A stretch of DNA of 64,000 nt from DASQPR01 sp963727415 (GCA_963727415.1 CAVSGF010000005.1:62001-126000); one strand, 5' to 3'; shown: positions 49,026-58,051, counted from the stretch's first letter. The notes: generated from the letters alone by a model not told the origin. Numbers and translations are program-made.

Positions 49026-49038
49026 CCGTAATTTACGG
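49026..49038. promoter_or_regulatory. Palindrome in the AT-rich bldC upstream region
   Basis: CCGTAA, T, TTACGG is a perfect inverted repeat. It lies in a stretch of about 150 bp (about 48990-49140) that is clearly more AT-rich than the rest of the window and precedes the bldC gene. It is a candidate regulator-binding site for bldC. A GGAGGAG Shine-Dalgarno lies before the bldC ATG. Confidence 0.5.
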
Positions 49039-49218
49039 CCCAAATAAGACATCATGTGTCATCTGGAATCATGATAAATCGGTCATTCATCATCCTTCCA
49101 TCTATGTACCTTCGGCCGTTCGGACCATGTCGGACATGGCGGACGAGCCGGACCATAGAAACGCGCTGGCCGGCGGGACCCCGGTCACCGTTTGTAGGCA
49201 TATATGGAGGAGTGACCG

Positions 49219-49428
49219 ATGGCATCGCGTACGCACGAGCCAGAGCCCTTGCTGACCCCGGCCGAGGTAGCGTCGATGTTCCGCGTCGACCCGAAGACCG
49301 TGACGCGTTGGGCCAAGGCGGGCAAGCTCAGCGCAATCCGGACCTTGGGTGGCCACCGCCGGTACCGCGAGTCTGAGGTTCGGGCGCTGCTGCAGGGTCA
49401 GATCCCGCAGCAGCGTCAGGGCGACTGA
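49219..49428 (+). CDS. bldC: Developmental regulator BldC
   Basis: A 69-residue MerR-like winged helix protein consisting almost only of the DNA-binding domain: LLTPAEVASMFRVDPKTVTRWAKAGKLSAIRTLGGHRRYRESEVRALL (about 11-58). In Streptomyces BldC binds direct repeats cooperatively and controls entry into development and antibiotic genes. The length, sequence and neighbourhood (vdh, SCO4090-like gene) all match. The ATG has a good GGAGGAG Shine-Dalgarno. It is followed by a very strong terminator. Confidence 0.96.
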   Translation: MASRTHEPEPLLTPAEVASMFRVDPKTVTRWAKAGKLSAIRTLGGHRRYRESEVRALLQGQIPQQRQGD

Positions 49429-49448
49429 CGCACAACAACTGACGCAGA

Positions 49449-49489
49449 ACAGCGGAAAGCACGCGCTCGGAGCGCGTGCTTTCCGCTGT
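49449..49489 (+). terminator. 19-bp-stem terminator after bldC
   Basis: A 19-bp uninterrupted stem (core AGCGGAAAGCACGCGCT / AGCGCGTGCTTTCCGCT, extended by AC / GT) closed by a 3-nt loop, the strongest hairpin in the window. It starts 20 bp after the bldC stop. Confidence 0.92.
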
Positions 49490-49512
49490 CGCGGGTAGCA
49501 CCGTGATCCGTG

Positions 49513-49686
49513 TTGGCGGCGCTGAGCGACGAGGGCGCGCCCGCGTACGACCACGACAACGCTGCTGCCCTGGCCGCGATGGGAGTGCCTGCGTTCGCCT
49601 GCACCCCGGACCGGTTCGGCGAACTGATGGCGGCCGCGATCGAACGTCGCGATCTGAGGATGTTCGCCGAGCAGTCGGCGCAATAG
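49513..49686 (+). pseudogene. C-terminal fragment of a vWA-domain protein
   Basis: A 57-codon remnant reading LAALSDEGAPAYDHDNAA, then MGVPAFACTPDRFGELMAAAIERRDL, ending at a TAG. It matches the last part of actinobacterial VWA (CoxE/MoxR-partner-type) proteins. The MIDAS-containing front is gone and no start or Shine-Dalgarno is present. It lies directly after the bldC terminator, so it is probably a leftover of a deletion. Confidence 0.6.
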
Positions 49687-49787
49687 GCCGGTCATGAAAA
49701 GCCCGGGCGTCGTGGCCCCGGTAGGCGACCGCGATCATCGAAATCCGCTGGCGTTGATTTGCCGCGCCGCGGGACGATGGCGACACG

Positions 49788-50333
49788 ATGAAAGATCTAG
49801 TACGAATCAGCAAGCGCATGACCTACGTCCTGCGGCACGCACCGCAAACCGCAGGCGTCACGCTCGATGCCGAGGGCTGGGTGGACGTCAACGTGTTCCT
49901 GGTCGCGTTGAAGCTGGATCGGGCGACCTTGGACGCGGTTGTCGCCGGCAATGACAAGCAACGGTTCGCCATCGCGGTCGGACCGGATGGGGTCGAGCGG
50001 ATCCGGGCCAGCCAGGGCCACAGCGTGCCGATTGATCTCGCGCTGCCGCTCGCCGCACCGCCGGAGATGCTGTACCACGGAACCATCGCGGCCAACCGCG
50101 CCTCGATCAGCGCGCGTGGTCTGGTCAAGCGCCAGCGTCACCATGTTCATCTGAGTAAGGATGAACAGACCGCGCGCATGGTCGGAGCGCGCCGGGGATC
50201 GGATCGGGTCCTTGTCCTCCGGATCGACTCGGGTCGGATGGCCCGTGACGGCTTCGGGTTCTACCGCAGCGACAACGGGGTATGGCTCACCGATCACGTC
50301 CCGGCCACGTACATCGACGGCCTGGACGGGTAG
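49788..50333 (+). CDS. kptA: RNA 2'-phosphotransferase (Tpt1/KptA)
   Basis: A 181-residue enzyme that transfers an internal RNA 2'-phosphate to NAD+, giving ADP-ribose 1'',2''-cyclic phosphate. The family signature is RISKRMTYVLRHAP (the R-H pair near 15-20), then LDAEGWVDVNVFL, LYHGTIAANRASISARGLVKRQRHHVHLS (about 105-133) and DNGVWLTDHVPATYI. Most bacteria lack tRNA splicing substrates, so its natural RNA target is unclear. The ATG at 49788 gives the conserved N-terminus. Confidence 0.93.
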   Translation: MKDLVRISKRMTYVLRHAPQTAGVTLDAEGWVDVNVFLVALKLDRATLDAVVAGNDKQRFAIAVGPDGVERIRASQGHSVPIDLALPLAAPPEMLYHGTIAANRASISARGLVKRQRHHVHLSKDEQTARMVGARRGSDRVLVLRIDSGRMARDGFGFYRSDNGVWLTDHVPATYIDGLDG

Positions 50334-50354
50334 GCCACCGGGGAGGACGACGGC

Positions 50355-50900
50355 GTGCGCAAGATCGTGGCGGGGCTCGCAATGACTCTTGACGGCGTGA
50401 GCGACACGCCCTCGAACTGGCTCGACATCAACGTCGAGGCCGCCGCGATCATGAAACAGGCATTTCACCAGGCAGACGCGGTCCTGCTCGGCCGCACCAC
50501 GTACCTGAACTTTGCCCAGATGTGGCCGCCGGTGGGCGAGTCGACTCCGCAGGGCGCATTCCTCAACGGAGCCCGGAAGTACGTGGTATCCAAGACGCTG
50601 ACCCCGGAGGAGGCGACCTGGGGTGATACCACCATCCTCCGGGGCGACCTGGCTGAGGAGATCGGTCACCTCAAGCGGATGCCGGGCGCGAACATCCACA
50701 TGCCCGGCAGCCCCAAGCTGGTCAGCGGGCTGATCAACTTGAGCCTGCTGGATGAACTGACGATCATGGTGGCGCCACTCGTCCTCGGCGTCGGCCCGCG
50801 GTTGTTCGACAACGTCGCGGGACGGCGTGACCTGCGCCTAGAGGAGGTACGCCCGCTCAGCAACGGAGTGGTCCTGCTGCATTACCGGCCCCGGTTGTAG
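50355..50900 (+). CDS. RibD C-terminal/dihydrofolate reductase-like protein
   Basis: A 181-residue protein of the RibD_C (YyaP/YwjB-type) family: VAGLAMTLDGVSD (about 5-17), ADAVLLGRTTYLNF (about 40-53), KYVVSKTLT, NIHMPGSPKLVSGLI, and LTIMVAPLVLGVGPRLFD. It binds NADPH; the substrate is unknown. GTG start with GGGAGGA upstream. It follows kptA with a 21-bp gap. Confidence 0.88.
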   Translation: MRKIVAGLAMTLDGVSDTPSNWLDINVEAAAIMKQAFHQADAVLLGRTTYLNFAQMWPPVGESTPQGAFLNGARKYVVSKTLTPEEATWGDTTILRGDLAEEIGHLKRMPGANIHMPGSPKLVSGLINLSLLDELTIMVAPLVLGVGPRLFDNVAGRRDLRLEEVRPLSNGVVLLHYRPRL

Positions 50901-50928
50901 CCGGATCACCGGCCCCGGTTATAGCCGG
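50884..50928. repeat. 21-bp direct repeat at the RibD_C gene end
   Basis: Two copies of a 21-bp unit (core ACCGGCCCCGGTT, then G or A, then TAGCCGG) at 50884-50904 and 50908-50928. The first copy includes the last codons and stop of the reductase gene. Each unit can fold, so it may serve as a terminator between convergent genes. Confidence 0.75.
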
Positions 50929-50966
50929 CCGCCGCAACCCATCCCGAGCGGGCGACCGCGTCCGGT

Positions 50967-51659
50967 TCAGCGGACCACGTCGTGCAGCCCGGCGGTCAGC
51001 AGCTCGTACGCCTCCTCGCGGACTTCATCGAGCGGGCGCACGTCGGGTGCGTGCTCGAACACCAGCAGAGCCGCCTTGATCGCTCCGGTCGCGGCGCTCG
51101 CCAGGAGTTGCGGGTGCAGATCCTTGGGCTGGGCACCGACCCGCTCGGCGGTAAATTCGGCGATCACATCGTGCACGTCCTGAAAGATCATGTGGTACGC
51201 CCCGGACAACTCGGGAAGCTTCTCGAGCAACCGCATCCGGTCCAGGACCTGGCGGCGCTCGTCATCGCTGTCCAGGCCGAGTAGTCCCAGGGCCGCGCCC
51301 ACCGCGACGACCGGTGCCAGTGAGTCGGGCTGTGCGTTCAGCGCGCCCCGCAGCCGGCCGGTGACATCGTGTGCTACGTCGCCGAAGAGCACGTGCTGCT
51401 TGGACTGGAAATAGCGGAAGAACGTGCGGACCGCGACGTCGGCCGCTTCGGCAATCTCCTCGACCGTGGTGTCGTCGTAGCCCTTCTCCGCGAACAGGCG
51501 CAGCGCCGCGGACTCCAGCGCATCCCTGGTCTCGCGCTTCTTCCGCTCGCGCCGGTTCAGGTCGGGCTCGGCCGGCTCCACGCCGTCAGCATCGGCGGGT
51601 CGCGGTGACGCCATGGCCGGCTCGGCAGGCGGCGCCGGAGAGTTCGACAGCGGATTCAC
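50967..51659 (-). CDS. TetR-family repressor of the MMPL gene
   Basis: About 230 residues. A TetR helix-turn-helix (RLFAEKGYDDTTVEEIAEAADVAVRTFFRYFQSKQHVLFG, about 55-95) follows a disordered N-terminal arm rich in Pro/Ala, and a helical ligand domain with the TetR_C style ends LLTAGLHDVV. The GTG at 51659 follows AGAGGG. It is divergent from the MMPL transporter with a strong inverted repeat between them, the usual layout of a TetR repressor controlling its exporter. The ligand is unknown. Confidence 0.88.
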   Translation of the reverse strand: MNPLSNSPAPPAEPAMASPRPADADGVEPAEPDLNRRERKKRETRDALESAALRLFAEKGYDDTTVEEIAEAADVAVRTFFRYFQSKQHVLFGDVAHDVTGRLRGALNAQPDSLAPVVAVGAALGLLGLDSDDERRQVLDRMRLLEKLPELSGAYHMIFQDVHDVIAEFTAERVGAQPKDLHPQLLASAATGAIKAALLVFEHAPDVRPLDEVREEAYELLTAGLHDVVR

Positions 51660-51695
51660 AGTGACCACCCTCTCATGGTGGCATGAAAAGCCGTG

Positions 51696-51743
51696 TGGCA
51701 TGATATGCCAAGTGGCAGTCAATGCCACTTGGCATGACATGCA
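51696..51743. promoter_or_regulatory. TetR operator upstream of MMPL
   Basis: Perfect 13-bp arms ATGCCAAGTGGCA / TGCCACTTGGCAT with a 5-bp spacer (51705-51735). It overlaps the shorter palindrome TGGCAT, GAT, ATGCCA on the left and a near-palindrome TGGCAT, GAC, ATGC on the right. Repeated TGGCAT half-sites suggest several TetR dimers bind side by side. It lies in the divergent TetR/MMPL region. Confidence 0.88.
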
Positions 51744-51810
51744 GCATTTCTAGCTCGCTTCGCGAACGGTTGGCCATACCGGTGTTGACGCGAGTATCTG
51801 GGAGGACGCC

Positions 51811-54249
51811 ATGTTCGCTCGCCTCGCCCGCGCCGTGACCCGGCGCGCCTGGGTCGTAATCGCCGCGTGGATCGTGGCCGCGGCCGGGATCATCGCCCTC
51901 GCCCCGTCGATCTCGTCGATCACGAACTCGGATCAGTCGGCCTTCCTGCCGTCGAGTGCCGAGTCGGCGCGTGCCGCCGCGCTGGCCCGCAAGGCCTTCC
52001 CGGATCGCGTCGGAACCACCGGCGTGATCGTGGTGAAACGTGCCAGCGGCGGGGCGCTGACCGACGCGGAACTCGCGACCGTGCAGTCGGTCGCCGGCCG
52101 GCTGAACGCCGACCGGCCCAGCGCCGTCGAACGGGTGGCTTTCGATCCGAAGCAGATGGTCGCGGCCAACCGGGACGTCGCGATGATCGCGGTGCAGTTC
52201 ACCGGAGCGGCCGAGCAGCTAAACGTCCGGAACGCGGTCACGGTGCTGCGCTCGGAGACCGGTTCGGCGCTGCGGGGCACCGGCCTGACGGCTGGCATGA
52301 CCGGGCAGGCGGCCATCGTCGTCGACAACAAGGCCGCCTTCGCGAGCGCGGAAACCATCGTCACGATCGCCACGCTCGGTCTGATCGTGGTGCTGCTGTT
52401 GCTGATCTTCCGCAGCCCGGTCGCGGCACTGCTGCCGCTGCTCACGGTCGGCATTGTCTTCGGGGTGTCGTCCGCGCTGATCGCGGTCGCCGGGCACCTC
52501 TTCGACTTCCAGGTCGGCCAGGAACTGCCCACGATGCTGACCGTGGTGCTGTTCGGCATCGGCACCGACTACATCCTGTTCCTGCTGTTCCGCTACCGGG
52601 AGCGACTCCGCGCCGGGGACGCCCCGAAACAGGCCATTGTCACCGCCGTCGAGAAGGTCGGCGAGGCGATCTTCTCGGCCGCGTTCGCGGTTATCGCCGC
52701 GTTCGGTGCGCTGATCCTGGCCACCCTCGGTTTCTTCACGACTCTCGGTCCATCACTCGCGATCGGTGTCGTGGTTATGCTCGCCGCTGCGCTAACCCTC
52801 GTTCCGGCCGTCGTGTCGTTGCTGGGTACACGCGTCTTCTGGCCGTCCAGGCGGGTCAGCGCAGCGGCGTCCGGCGGCAGGGAGAACCACCCCCGATTTG
52901 CCGCTCTGGGCCGGTTCGTCGCGCGTCGACCGATCGCGGTGATCGCTGCGGGCGTGGTGCTGCTCGGTGGGCTGGCCGCCGGCGCATTCACGTTCCGGTC
53001 CGACTACAACCCGATCAATCAGCTGCCGGGCAACACCGAGGCCACTCGGGCGTACGCGGATCTGCAGCGCGGCTTCCCGGCCGGCGCGCTGGCACCGACT
53101 GACCTCTACTTGACCAGCGCTCAGCCGCTTACCTCCGATCAGGTGAGCGGGTTCGTCGGCGCGGTTCGGACCATCGACGGCGTCGCCGGGATTCTTCAGC
53201 CGGTCACCTCCAGCAACGGCCGTACGCTCGACCTTCCGGTGGTCACGCGGCTCGATCCGTACGGCGAAAAGGGCCTTGATCTGGTGTCCGGGCCGATCCG
53301 TGACGCGGCTGTGAGCCTGGCGCCGAGCGGGACCACGGTACTGGTCGGCGGTGAGACGATGGCGCTCGCCGATGTCCGGGACACCAGCAATCGCGACCTT
53401 AAGTTGATCTTCCCCGTGGCCGGTGCCCTGTTCTTGATCATTCTGATCGCGCTGTTGCGCTCCGCGACCGCGCCGGTGTACCTGGTGGCGCTGGTCTCCG
53501 CCGGCTTCGCCGCCACACTCGGCGCGGTGGTGCTGCTGTTCCAGGACCTGGTGGGCCACGCGGGACTGCAATTCGCCCTGCCGATCATCCTCTACCTGTT
53601 CGTGACCGCGATCGGCACCGACTACAACATCCTGATGACAGCGCGCCTCCGAGAGGAGATCAACGAGGGTGCCATCCCGCGCGAGGCGGCGGCCCGGGCC
53701 GTTCACCACGCCGGGCCGTCCATCGCCGCCGCGGCGGTGATCCTGGCCGGCACGTTCGGCGCGCTGCTGGTCTCCGGCGTCCCGTTCTTCCTGGAGATCG
53801 GGTTCGGTGTCACGCTCGGCATCGCGCTCGTGGCCTTCGTCGTATCGATCTTGCTGGTTCCGGCGCTGACGGCTCTGCTCGGCCGCGCCGCGTGGTGGCC
53901 GCGGAAGATCGCGACCGGCGAAATCGCGGCCAACGCAAGCACCCTGTTGGTACCGTCAGTTATGGGGTTGGGAGCCAGACGCCTGCTCCTTAACCTGCTG
54001 TGCGAGCGTCGCGGTCGCCGCCACGGTGATCGTGATCGGGGTCGGTCTGCCGGCGATCAACGGGTCATCCCGGCCGCGCGGGCAGTTCCCCCGGGTCCGT
54101 ACCCGGTCGGCGCAGGTGTGACGATCGTGCCGCCGCCCGGCGCCGGTGTGGATGCCACCAAGACCCGGCCCGGAGTCGTCGACGGCGTCGGCGCTGTTCC
54201 TGATCGGCTCGGTTCGCTACGCCGTGGTGGTCACGCCGTTCAGCGGTGA
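51811..54249 (+). CDS. MMPL-family transporter
   Basis: An RND-type membrane protein with 11-12 transmembrane segments in two repeats. Asp-Tyr pairs of the proton relay are visible in GIGTDYILFLLFRYRERL (near 248-265) and AIGTDYNILMTARLREE (near 600-616). MMPL proteins export lipids or polyketide-like molecules. The recognisable MMPL part ends near 53925 (GRAAWWPRK). The last roughly 100 codons, from VMGLGARRLLL on, seem to be the start of the next gene read in this frame, so the true stop is probably lost to a shift near 53930. ATG with GGGAGGA upstream. Confidence 0.9.
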   Translation: MFARLARAVTRRAWVVIAAWIVAAAGIIALAPSISSITNSDQSAFLPSSAESARAAALARKAFPDRVGTTGVIVVKRASGGALTDAELATVQSVAGRLNADRPSAVERVAFDPKQMVAANRDVAMIAVQFTGAAEQLNVRNAVTVLRSETGSALRGTGLTAGMTGQAAIVVDNKAAFASAETIVTIATLGLIVVLLLLIFRSPVAALLPLLTVGIVFGVSSALIAVAGHLFDFQVGQELPTMLTVVLFGIGTDYILFLLFRYRERLRAGDAPKQAIVTAVEKVGEAIFSAAFAVIAAFGALILATLGFFTTLGPSLAIGVVVMLAAALTLVPAVVSLLGTRVFWPSRRVSAAASGGRENHPRFAALGRFVARRPIAVIAAGVVLLGGLAAGAFTFRSDYNPINQLPGNTEATRAYADLQRGFPAGALAPTDLYLTSAQPLTSDQVSGFVGAVRTIDGVAGILQPVTSSNGRTLDLPVVTRLDPYGEKGLDLVSGPIRDAAVSLAPSGTTVLVGGETMALADVRDTSNRDLKLIFPVAGALFLIILIALLRSATAPVYLVALVSAGFAATLGAVVLLFQDLVGHAGLQFALPIILYLFVTAIGTDYNILMTARLREEINEGAIPREAAARAVHHAGPSIAAAAVILAGTFGALLVSGVPFFLEIGFGVTLGIALVAFVVSILLVPALTALLGRAAWWPRKIATGEIAANASTLLVPSVMGLGARRLLLNLLCERRGRRHGDRDRGRSAGDQRVIPAARAVPPGPYPVGAGVTIVPPPGAGVDATKTRPGVVDGVGAVPDRLGSLRRGGHAVQR

Positions 54250-54511
54250 CCTTGCCGGCGGCCACCAAGCGGCTGCAGGCCAAGATCACCGCAAATCAGG
54301 GCTACCAGGTGGTCGGGAAGCGGTCAAGCCGATCCGGACCAGGGTCCGGATCGTCCCCGGGGATGCGAGGGCATGTAGCTTCGTCACGACGGAGGGACGC
54401 CGAGACACGCGACGGAACGCGGTGTTGCGCTGAAATCATGACGGCGTTGGCAGCTCAGGTAACCGTCGCCGGCAACGGAGTGAGAGTTGCGCGACGATCG
54501 CTCCCGTGATA
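53961..54511 (+). pseudogene. Small exported protein, several frameshifts
   Basis: Starting at ATG 53961 (5 bases after TACCGT, leaderless-type), pieces in different frames read MGLGARRLLLNLL, ASVAVAATVIVIGVGLPAING (a membrane or signal helix), PPGPYPVGAGVTIVPPP, TASALFLIGSVRYAVVVTPFSGDL, KRLQAKITANQGYQVVG and QVTVAGNGV. The pieces fit one small actinobacterial exported protein of unknown function, often encoded next to PrsW genes. At least four shifts are needed, so its extent is approximate. Confidence 0.45.
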
Positions 54512-54582
54512 GCCGCCGGGGCCAGTCGAAATCTGGCAACAGAGCCGGCATCCCTGCGCTTGGGGACGAGTTCGAGAAGCGC

Positions 54583-55753
54583 GTGAACGCGCCGCGCACC
54601 GGTCGACGCGGGCGCGGGCAAGGGCGCCGCGGTCAGCGCCGCAGCGGCAGCCAGTGGGGCGCGCAGCACGGTCAGCGCCCCCGGCGGCCCGGCGCTGGCA
54701 ATCGGTCGAGTTGCCGGCCTTCTGGATGCTGGTCGGCTCTCCTCGCGGTCGGCGGCTGGCAGGTTGGCAAAGGTGTTCGGCTGCGCGTTCGGGAGTTCCC
54801 GGTGGCGTCGACGGTCGCGGCCGGTGCTGTTCGGCCTGTACGCGGTGCCGTTCGTGATCTTCGCCAGGAGCGTCGACTTCCTGGAGCGCGAGCCGGCCGC
54901 CGCCCTGGTGGCGACGGCGATGGCATGGGGCGGCGTGGTCGGCCACCACCACGGCGATAGCCGGCAATGGCGCGGCCCGGGATCTGCTCGCCAAGGAGGT
55001 GTCTCCGGCCTTCGCCGCGGCCTGGGGCGCCGGCCATCGCCGCGCCCGGTGATCGAGGAGGTCGCTCAAGACGCTCGGCGTGGTGATCGTGGTACTGATC
55101 GCCCGCCGGCAGGTCAACAGTGTCGTGGACGGCGCCGTGTACGGCGCGTTCGTCGGCCTCGGATTCCAGGTCGTCGAGGACTTCATCTACGCGGTCAACG
55201 CCGTCGGCGGTGGCCGGCCAGGGCGATCAGGTCGGCCCGGTGGTCGTGACGTTCTTCCTGCGGGGCTTCCTCGCCGGGCTGTGGAGCCACACCCTGTTCT
55301 CCGCGCTTGCCGGGGCCGGGGTGGCGTACTTCGTCGTGCGGCGCAACCGATCGCTGTCCCGCAGGCTGGCGGTGGCCTGTCGGCTTGGTGCCATGACGGT
55401 CTTCCACTTCATCTGGAACTCGCCGCTACTGGCCGACGGGTTCGGTTATGGCGGCTGGGGGGTTCTGCTGGCCTTGCTGGTCAAGGGCATTCCGGCGTTG
55501 TTGATGATCTGCTTTCTTGTCCGATCGGCTCGCGGCCAGGAAGCCGACTTCTACCTGGGCGAACTGGCCGCGCTCGCCGATCCGACCATCGCGACGCTCA
55601 AGCGAACTCGCCGCCCTGCGCACCGGGGCCAGCCGGATGGCGGCGCGGCGGTACGCCTATGCCCGAAGTGGCCGGCCGGGCCGCTCGGCGGTGCGTGACC
55701 TACAGCGCGCTCAGGCACGGCTTGCCGTGGCGATCTCCCAGGGGAGGGCATAA
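54583..55753 (+). pseudogene. PrsW-family intramembrane protease, several frameshifts
   Basis: After correction an integral membrane protein of about 390 residues. PrsW-type glutamic/metallo intramembrane proteases cleave anti-sigma factors. Motifs are PVIEEV (near 55050; the following residues read AKTLGVVIV after a shift), FQVVEDFIYAVNA (near 55165), the His in LWSHTLFSALAG and FHFIWNSP (near 55400). The pieces are spread over three frames, with shifts near 55025, 55063, 55215 and 55605. The tail ends AISQGRA at a TAA. The GTG start at 54583 is tentative. Confidence 0.72.
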
Positions 55754-55981
55754 TTGCGAGGCGTGCCGTGAATGACGTGCTGGCAGACCCGGACCAGGCT
55801 GGTGGCCTTCGGGCACCCCGACGCGACGCCGCCGCGCCGGATCACCGCCGCAACCCGTGGGGGGTTGGTCGCCGCGACGATGAGCGCCGGCACGCTGCGG
55901 TGCTGGTCGTCGCGATCAGCGGTCGCGGGCGCAGATCAACAGCCCGGGGGACGCTGATCGCGAATGAGGCCGCCACGGCGG

Positions 55982-56222
55982 CTACGCGGTCGGCGCAAGC
56001 CCGCCGTCGCCGTCGACCACGGTCTCCGGCGGTGCCGTCCTGGTCGATATCCACCATCGTGACGTCGACCTTGCCGTCGCCGTCGGTGTCGAACTGGAAC
56101 AGGTCGGCCTTACCGTCGCCGTCCGTGTCGGAGACCCACAGGTCCGGCTTCCCGTCGTGGTTGGTGTCGGCGACGATGAGGTCGACGCGGCCATCGCCGC
56201 GCGTCTCCACGTTCTCGCCCAT
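55982..56222 (-). pseudogene. Small EF-hand-like Ca-binding repeat protein, one frameshift
   Basis: About 80 residues with four tandem DxDxDG calcium-loop repeats, each about 10-12 residues apart: DTNHDGKPD, DTDGDGKAD, DTDGDGKVD and DIDQDGT. After a shift near 56035 it ends VVDGDGGLAPTA. The loops resemble those in dockerins and thrombospondin type 3 repeats. There is no signal peptide; the ATG at 56222 has AGAAAGG upstream. Probable Ca2+ binding; role unknown. Confidence 0.7.
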
Positions 56223-56362
56223 AGTCGGGGCCTTTCTGATCGGGGGCTGCTGCTGCGCGAGGCCCGGGACCGATGCCGAAAGCAGGTACCCAGAGTCACG
56301 CCGGATAACACGCTAGGCCCACCGCGCCAATGACGCGAGCATGCAGGGCAGAATCGTCTCCC

Positions 56363-57227
56363 GTGAGTGAACGATTCGCCGTCATCGGCGCCGGCACGAT
56401 GGGCGTCGGCATCGCCTACGTCGCCGCCTCCGCAGGCTTCAAACCGAAATGATCGAGGTCGACAGTGCGCGCCGCCACGGCCGCCGTGGAGACGCTCTGA
56501 CGGCCCGCTGGGCCGCGGCGGTCGCGCGTGGACTCGATCGGCGCCGACGACGCCGCCGCGGCCGCTGCCCGGGTGCTACCGCCGCCGGCCTCGATGAGAT
56601 CGAGGACGCCCCGACGTCATCGTCGAGGCCGTGCCCGAGCGGCCTCGAGCTCAAGAAGCACGTGCTTGCGGCTGCCGAGGCGAAGCGGCCGGGGCTGCTT
56701 GGCTCGAACACGTCCAGCATCTCGATCGCGACTCTGGCCGAGCGCTGCGGTCGACCCGGACCGCTTCTCGTGGCTGCACTTCTTCAACCCGGTTTGGGCG
56801 ATGGCGCTGCTGGAGATCGTGGTCGGCCCGGCCACCGCCGCAGGTGACCACCGCCGCGGCGGTCGCTCTGGCCGGGCGGCTGGGCAAGGATCCCGTGGTG
56901 GTACGGGACCGGCCAGGCTTCGCCACCTCCCGGCTCGGGAGTGGCACTCGGGCCTGGAGGCGATCCGGATGGTCGAGGACGAGCGTGGCCAGCGCGGGCG
57001 ACATCGACAAGGCGATGACACTGGGCTACCGGCACCCGATGGGACCGCTCGAACTGACCGATGTGGTCGGTCTGGACGTGCGGCTCGACATCGCCCGTAC
57101 GCTGCAGGCCGCCTACGGCGACCGGTTCGCCCCCCCGCGGCTCCTGGTCGACATGGTCGCGGCGGGCAAGCTCGGCCGGAAGTCGGGCCAGGGTTTCTAC
57201 ACCTGGGTCGACGGGAGGAAGGCATGA
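56363..57227 (+). pseudogene. 3-hydroxyacyl-CoA dehydrogenase, several frameshifts
   Basis: After correction about 288 residues. The start VSERFAVIGAGTMGVGIAYVAASAGF carries the NAD motif GxGxMG. A base is missing near 56443; the sequence goes on EMIEVDSAR, VVEAVPERPRAQE in another frame, LLGSNTSSISIATLAERC, DRFSWLHFFNPV, LGYRHPMGPLELTDVVGLDVRLDIARTL and GRKSGQGFYTWVDG. This is the 3-hydroxybutyryl-CoA dehydrogenase family. It probably oxidises 3-hydroxyacyl-CoA. Its last four bases overlap the next gene (ATGA). Confidence 0.8.
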
Positions 57228-58051
57228 CGCGCGCTGCGGGTGACGAGAGCGCGCCGACCGAGTCGTGGTGACGCTGGACCGCCCGGACAAGCGCAACGCC
57301 ATCGACGTCGAACTGGTCGAGCAGTTGCACGAGGTCTGCGCCGGCTGGAGCGCGATCCGAAGCTGATGCTGCTCACCGGCGGCACCGAGGGCGTGTTCGC
57401 GGCGGGGCCGACATCGCGCGAGCTACGTGACCGTGGGCCGGCTCGATGCGCTCGCCGCGATCAACATGGGCCTCTTCGAGCGCATCCGGCGGCTGCCGAT
57501 GCCCACCATCGCCGCGATCGACGGCCCGGCGCTCGGTGGTGGCGCCGAGCTCGGCGTACGCCTGTGACCTGCGCGTGTGCACGTCGCCGGGCGTTCTTCG
57601 GCCAGCCCGAGGTGCGCCTGGGCATCATCGCCGGCGCCGGCGCGTGCTTCCGGCTGCCGGCCCTGGTCGGCGAGGGGCTGGCCAAGGAGATGCTGTTCAC
57701 CGGCCGGCGGGTGCAGGCCGACGAGGCACTCGCCGATCCGGCTCGTCAACCGCGTCGTGGACGAGCCGGAGGAGCTGCTTGCGGCCGCGCACGCGATGCT
57801 CGACGACATCGCGCGCGGCGTCGCCGCTGGCGGTGCGGCTGACGAAGCAGTGCGTCGACGCGCCGCCGGCGGCCCATCCGCAGCTGGATCTCGCGTACCA
57901 GGCGATCCTCTTCGAGGACGAGGAGAAGCGGGCGCAGGATGACGGCGATTCCTCGCGGCGCGACGCCGCTTGCCGCCGTGTCGCCTTCAGCGGCGCCGGC
58001 TACCGGAGGTCGGAACGTGACGGAACTGTGTTCAGGCGAGCAACGCGCTGA
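57224..58051 (+). pseudogene. Enoyl-CoA hydratase/isomerase, several frameshifts
   Basis: A crotonase-family enzyme in pieces: VVTLDRPDKRNAIDVELVEQLHEVC, LMLLTGGTEGVFAAG, then (other frame) MPTIAAIDGPALGGGAELAYACDLRVCT, and AFFGQPEVRLGIIAGAGACFRLPALVGEGLAKEMLFTGRRVQADEA, then LVNRVVDEPEELLAAAHAMLDDIARG and VDAPPAAHPQLDLAYQAILFEDEEKR. The oxyanion-hole glycines and the ALGGGAE motif are present. ATG at 57224 overlaps the preceding stop, so both beta-oxidation genes form an operon. Both insertions and deletions are needed. Confidence 0.8.

Noticed and set aside
55754..55981. Short plus-strand frames after the PrsW gene (for example from GTG 55768)
   Set aside because: The frames are short, in a shift-rich stretch, and I could not link them to any family.
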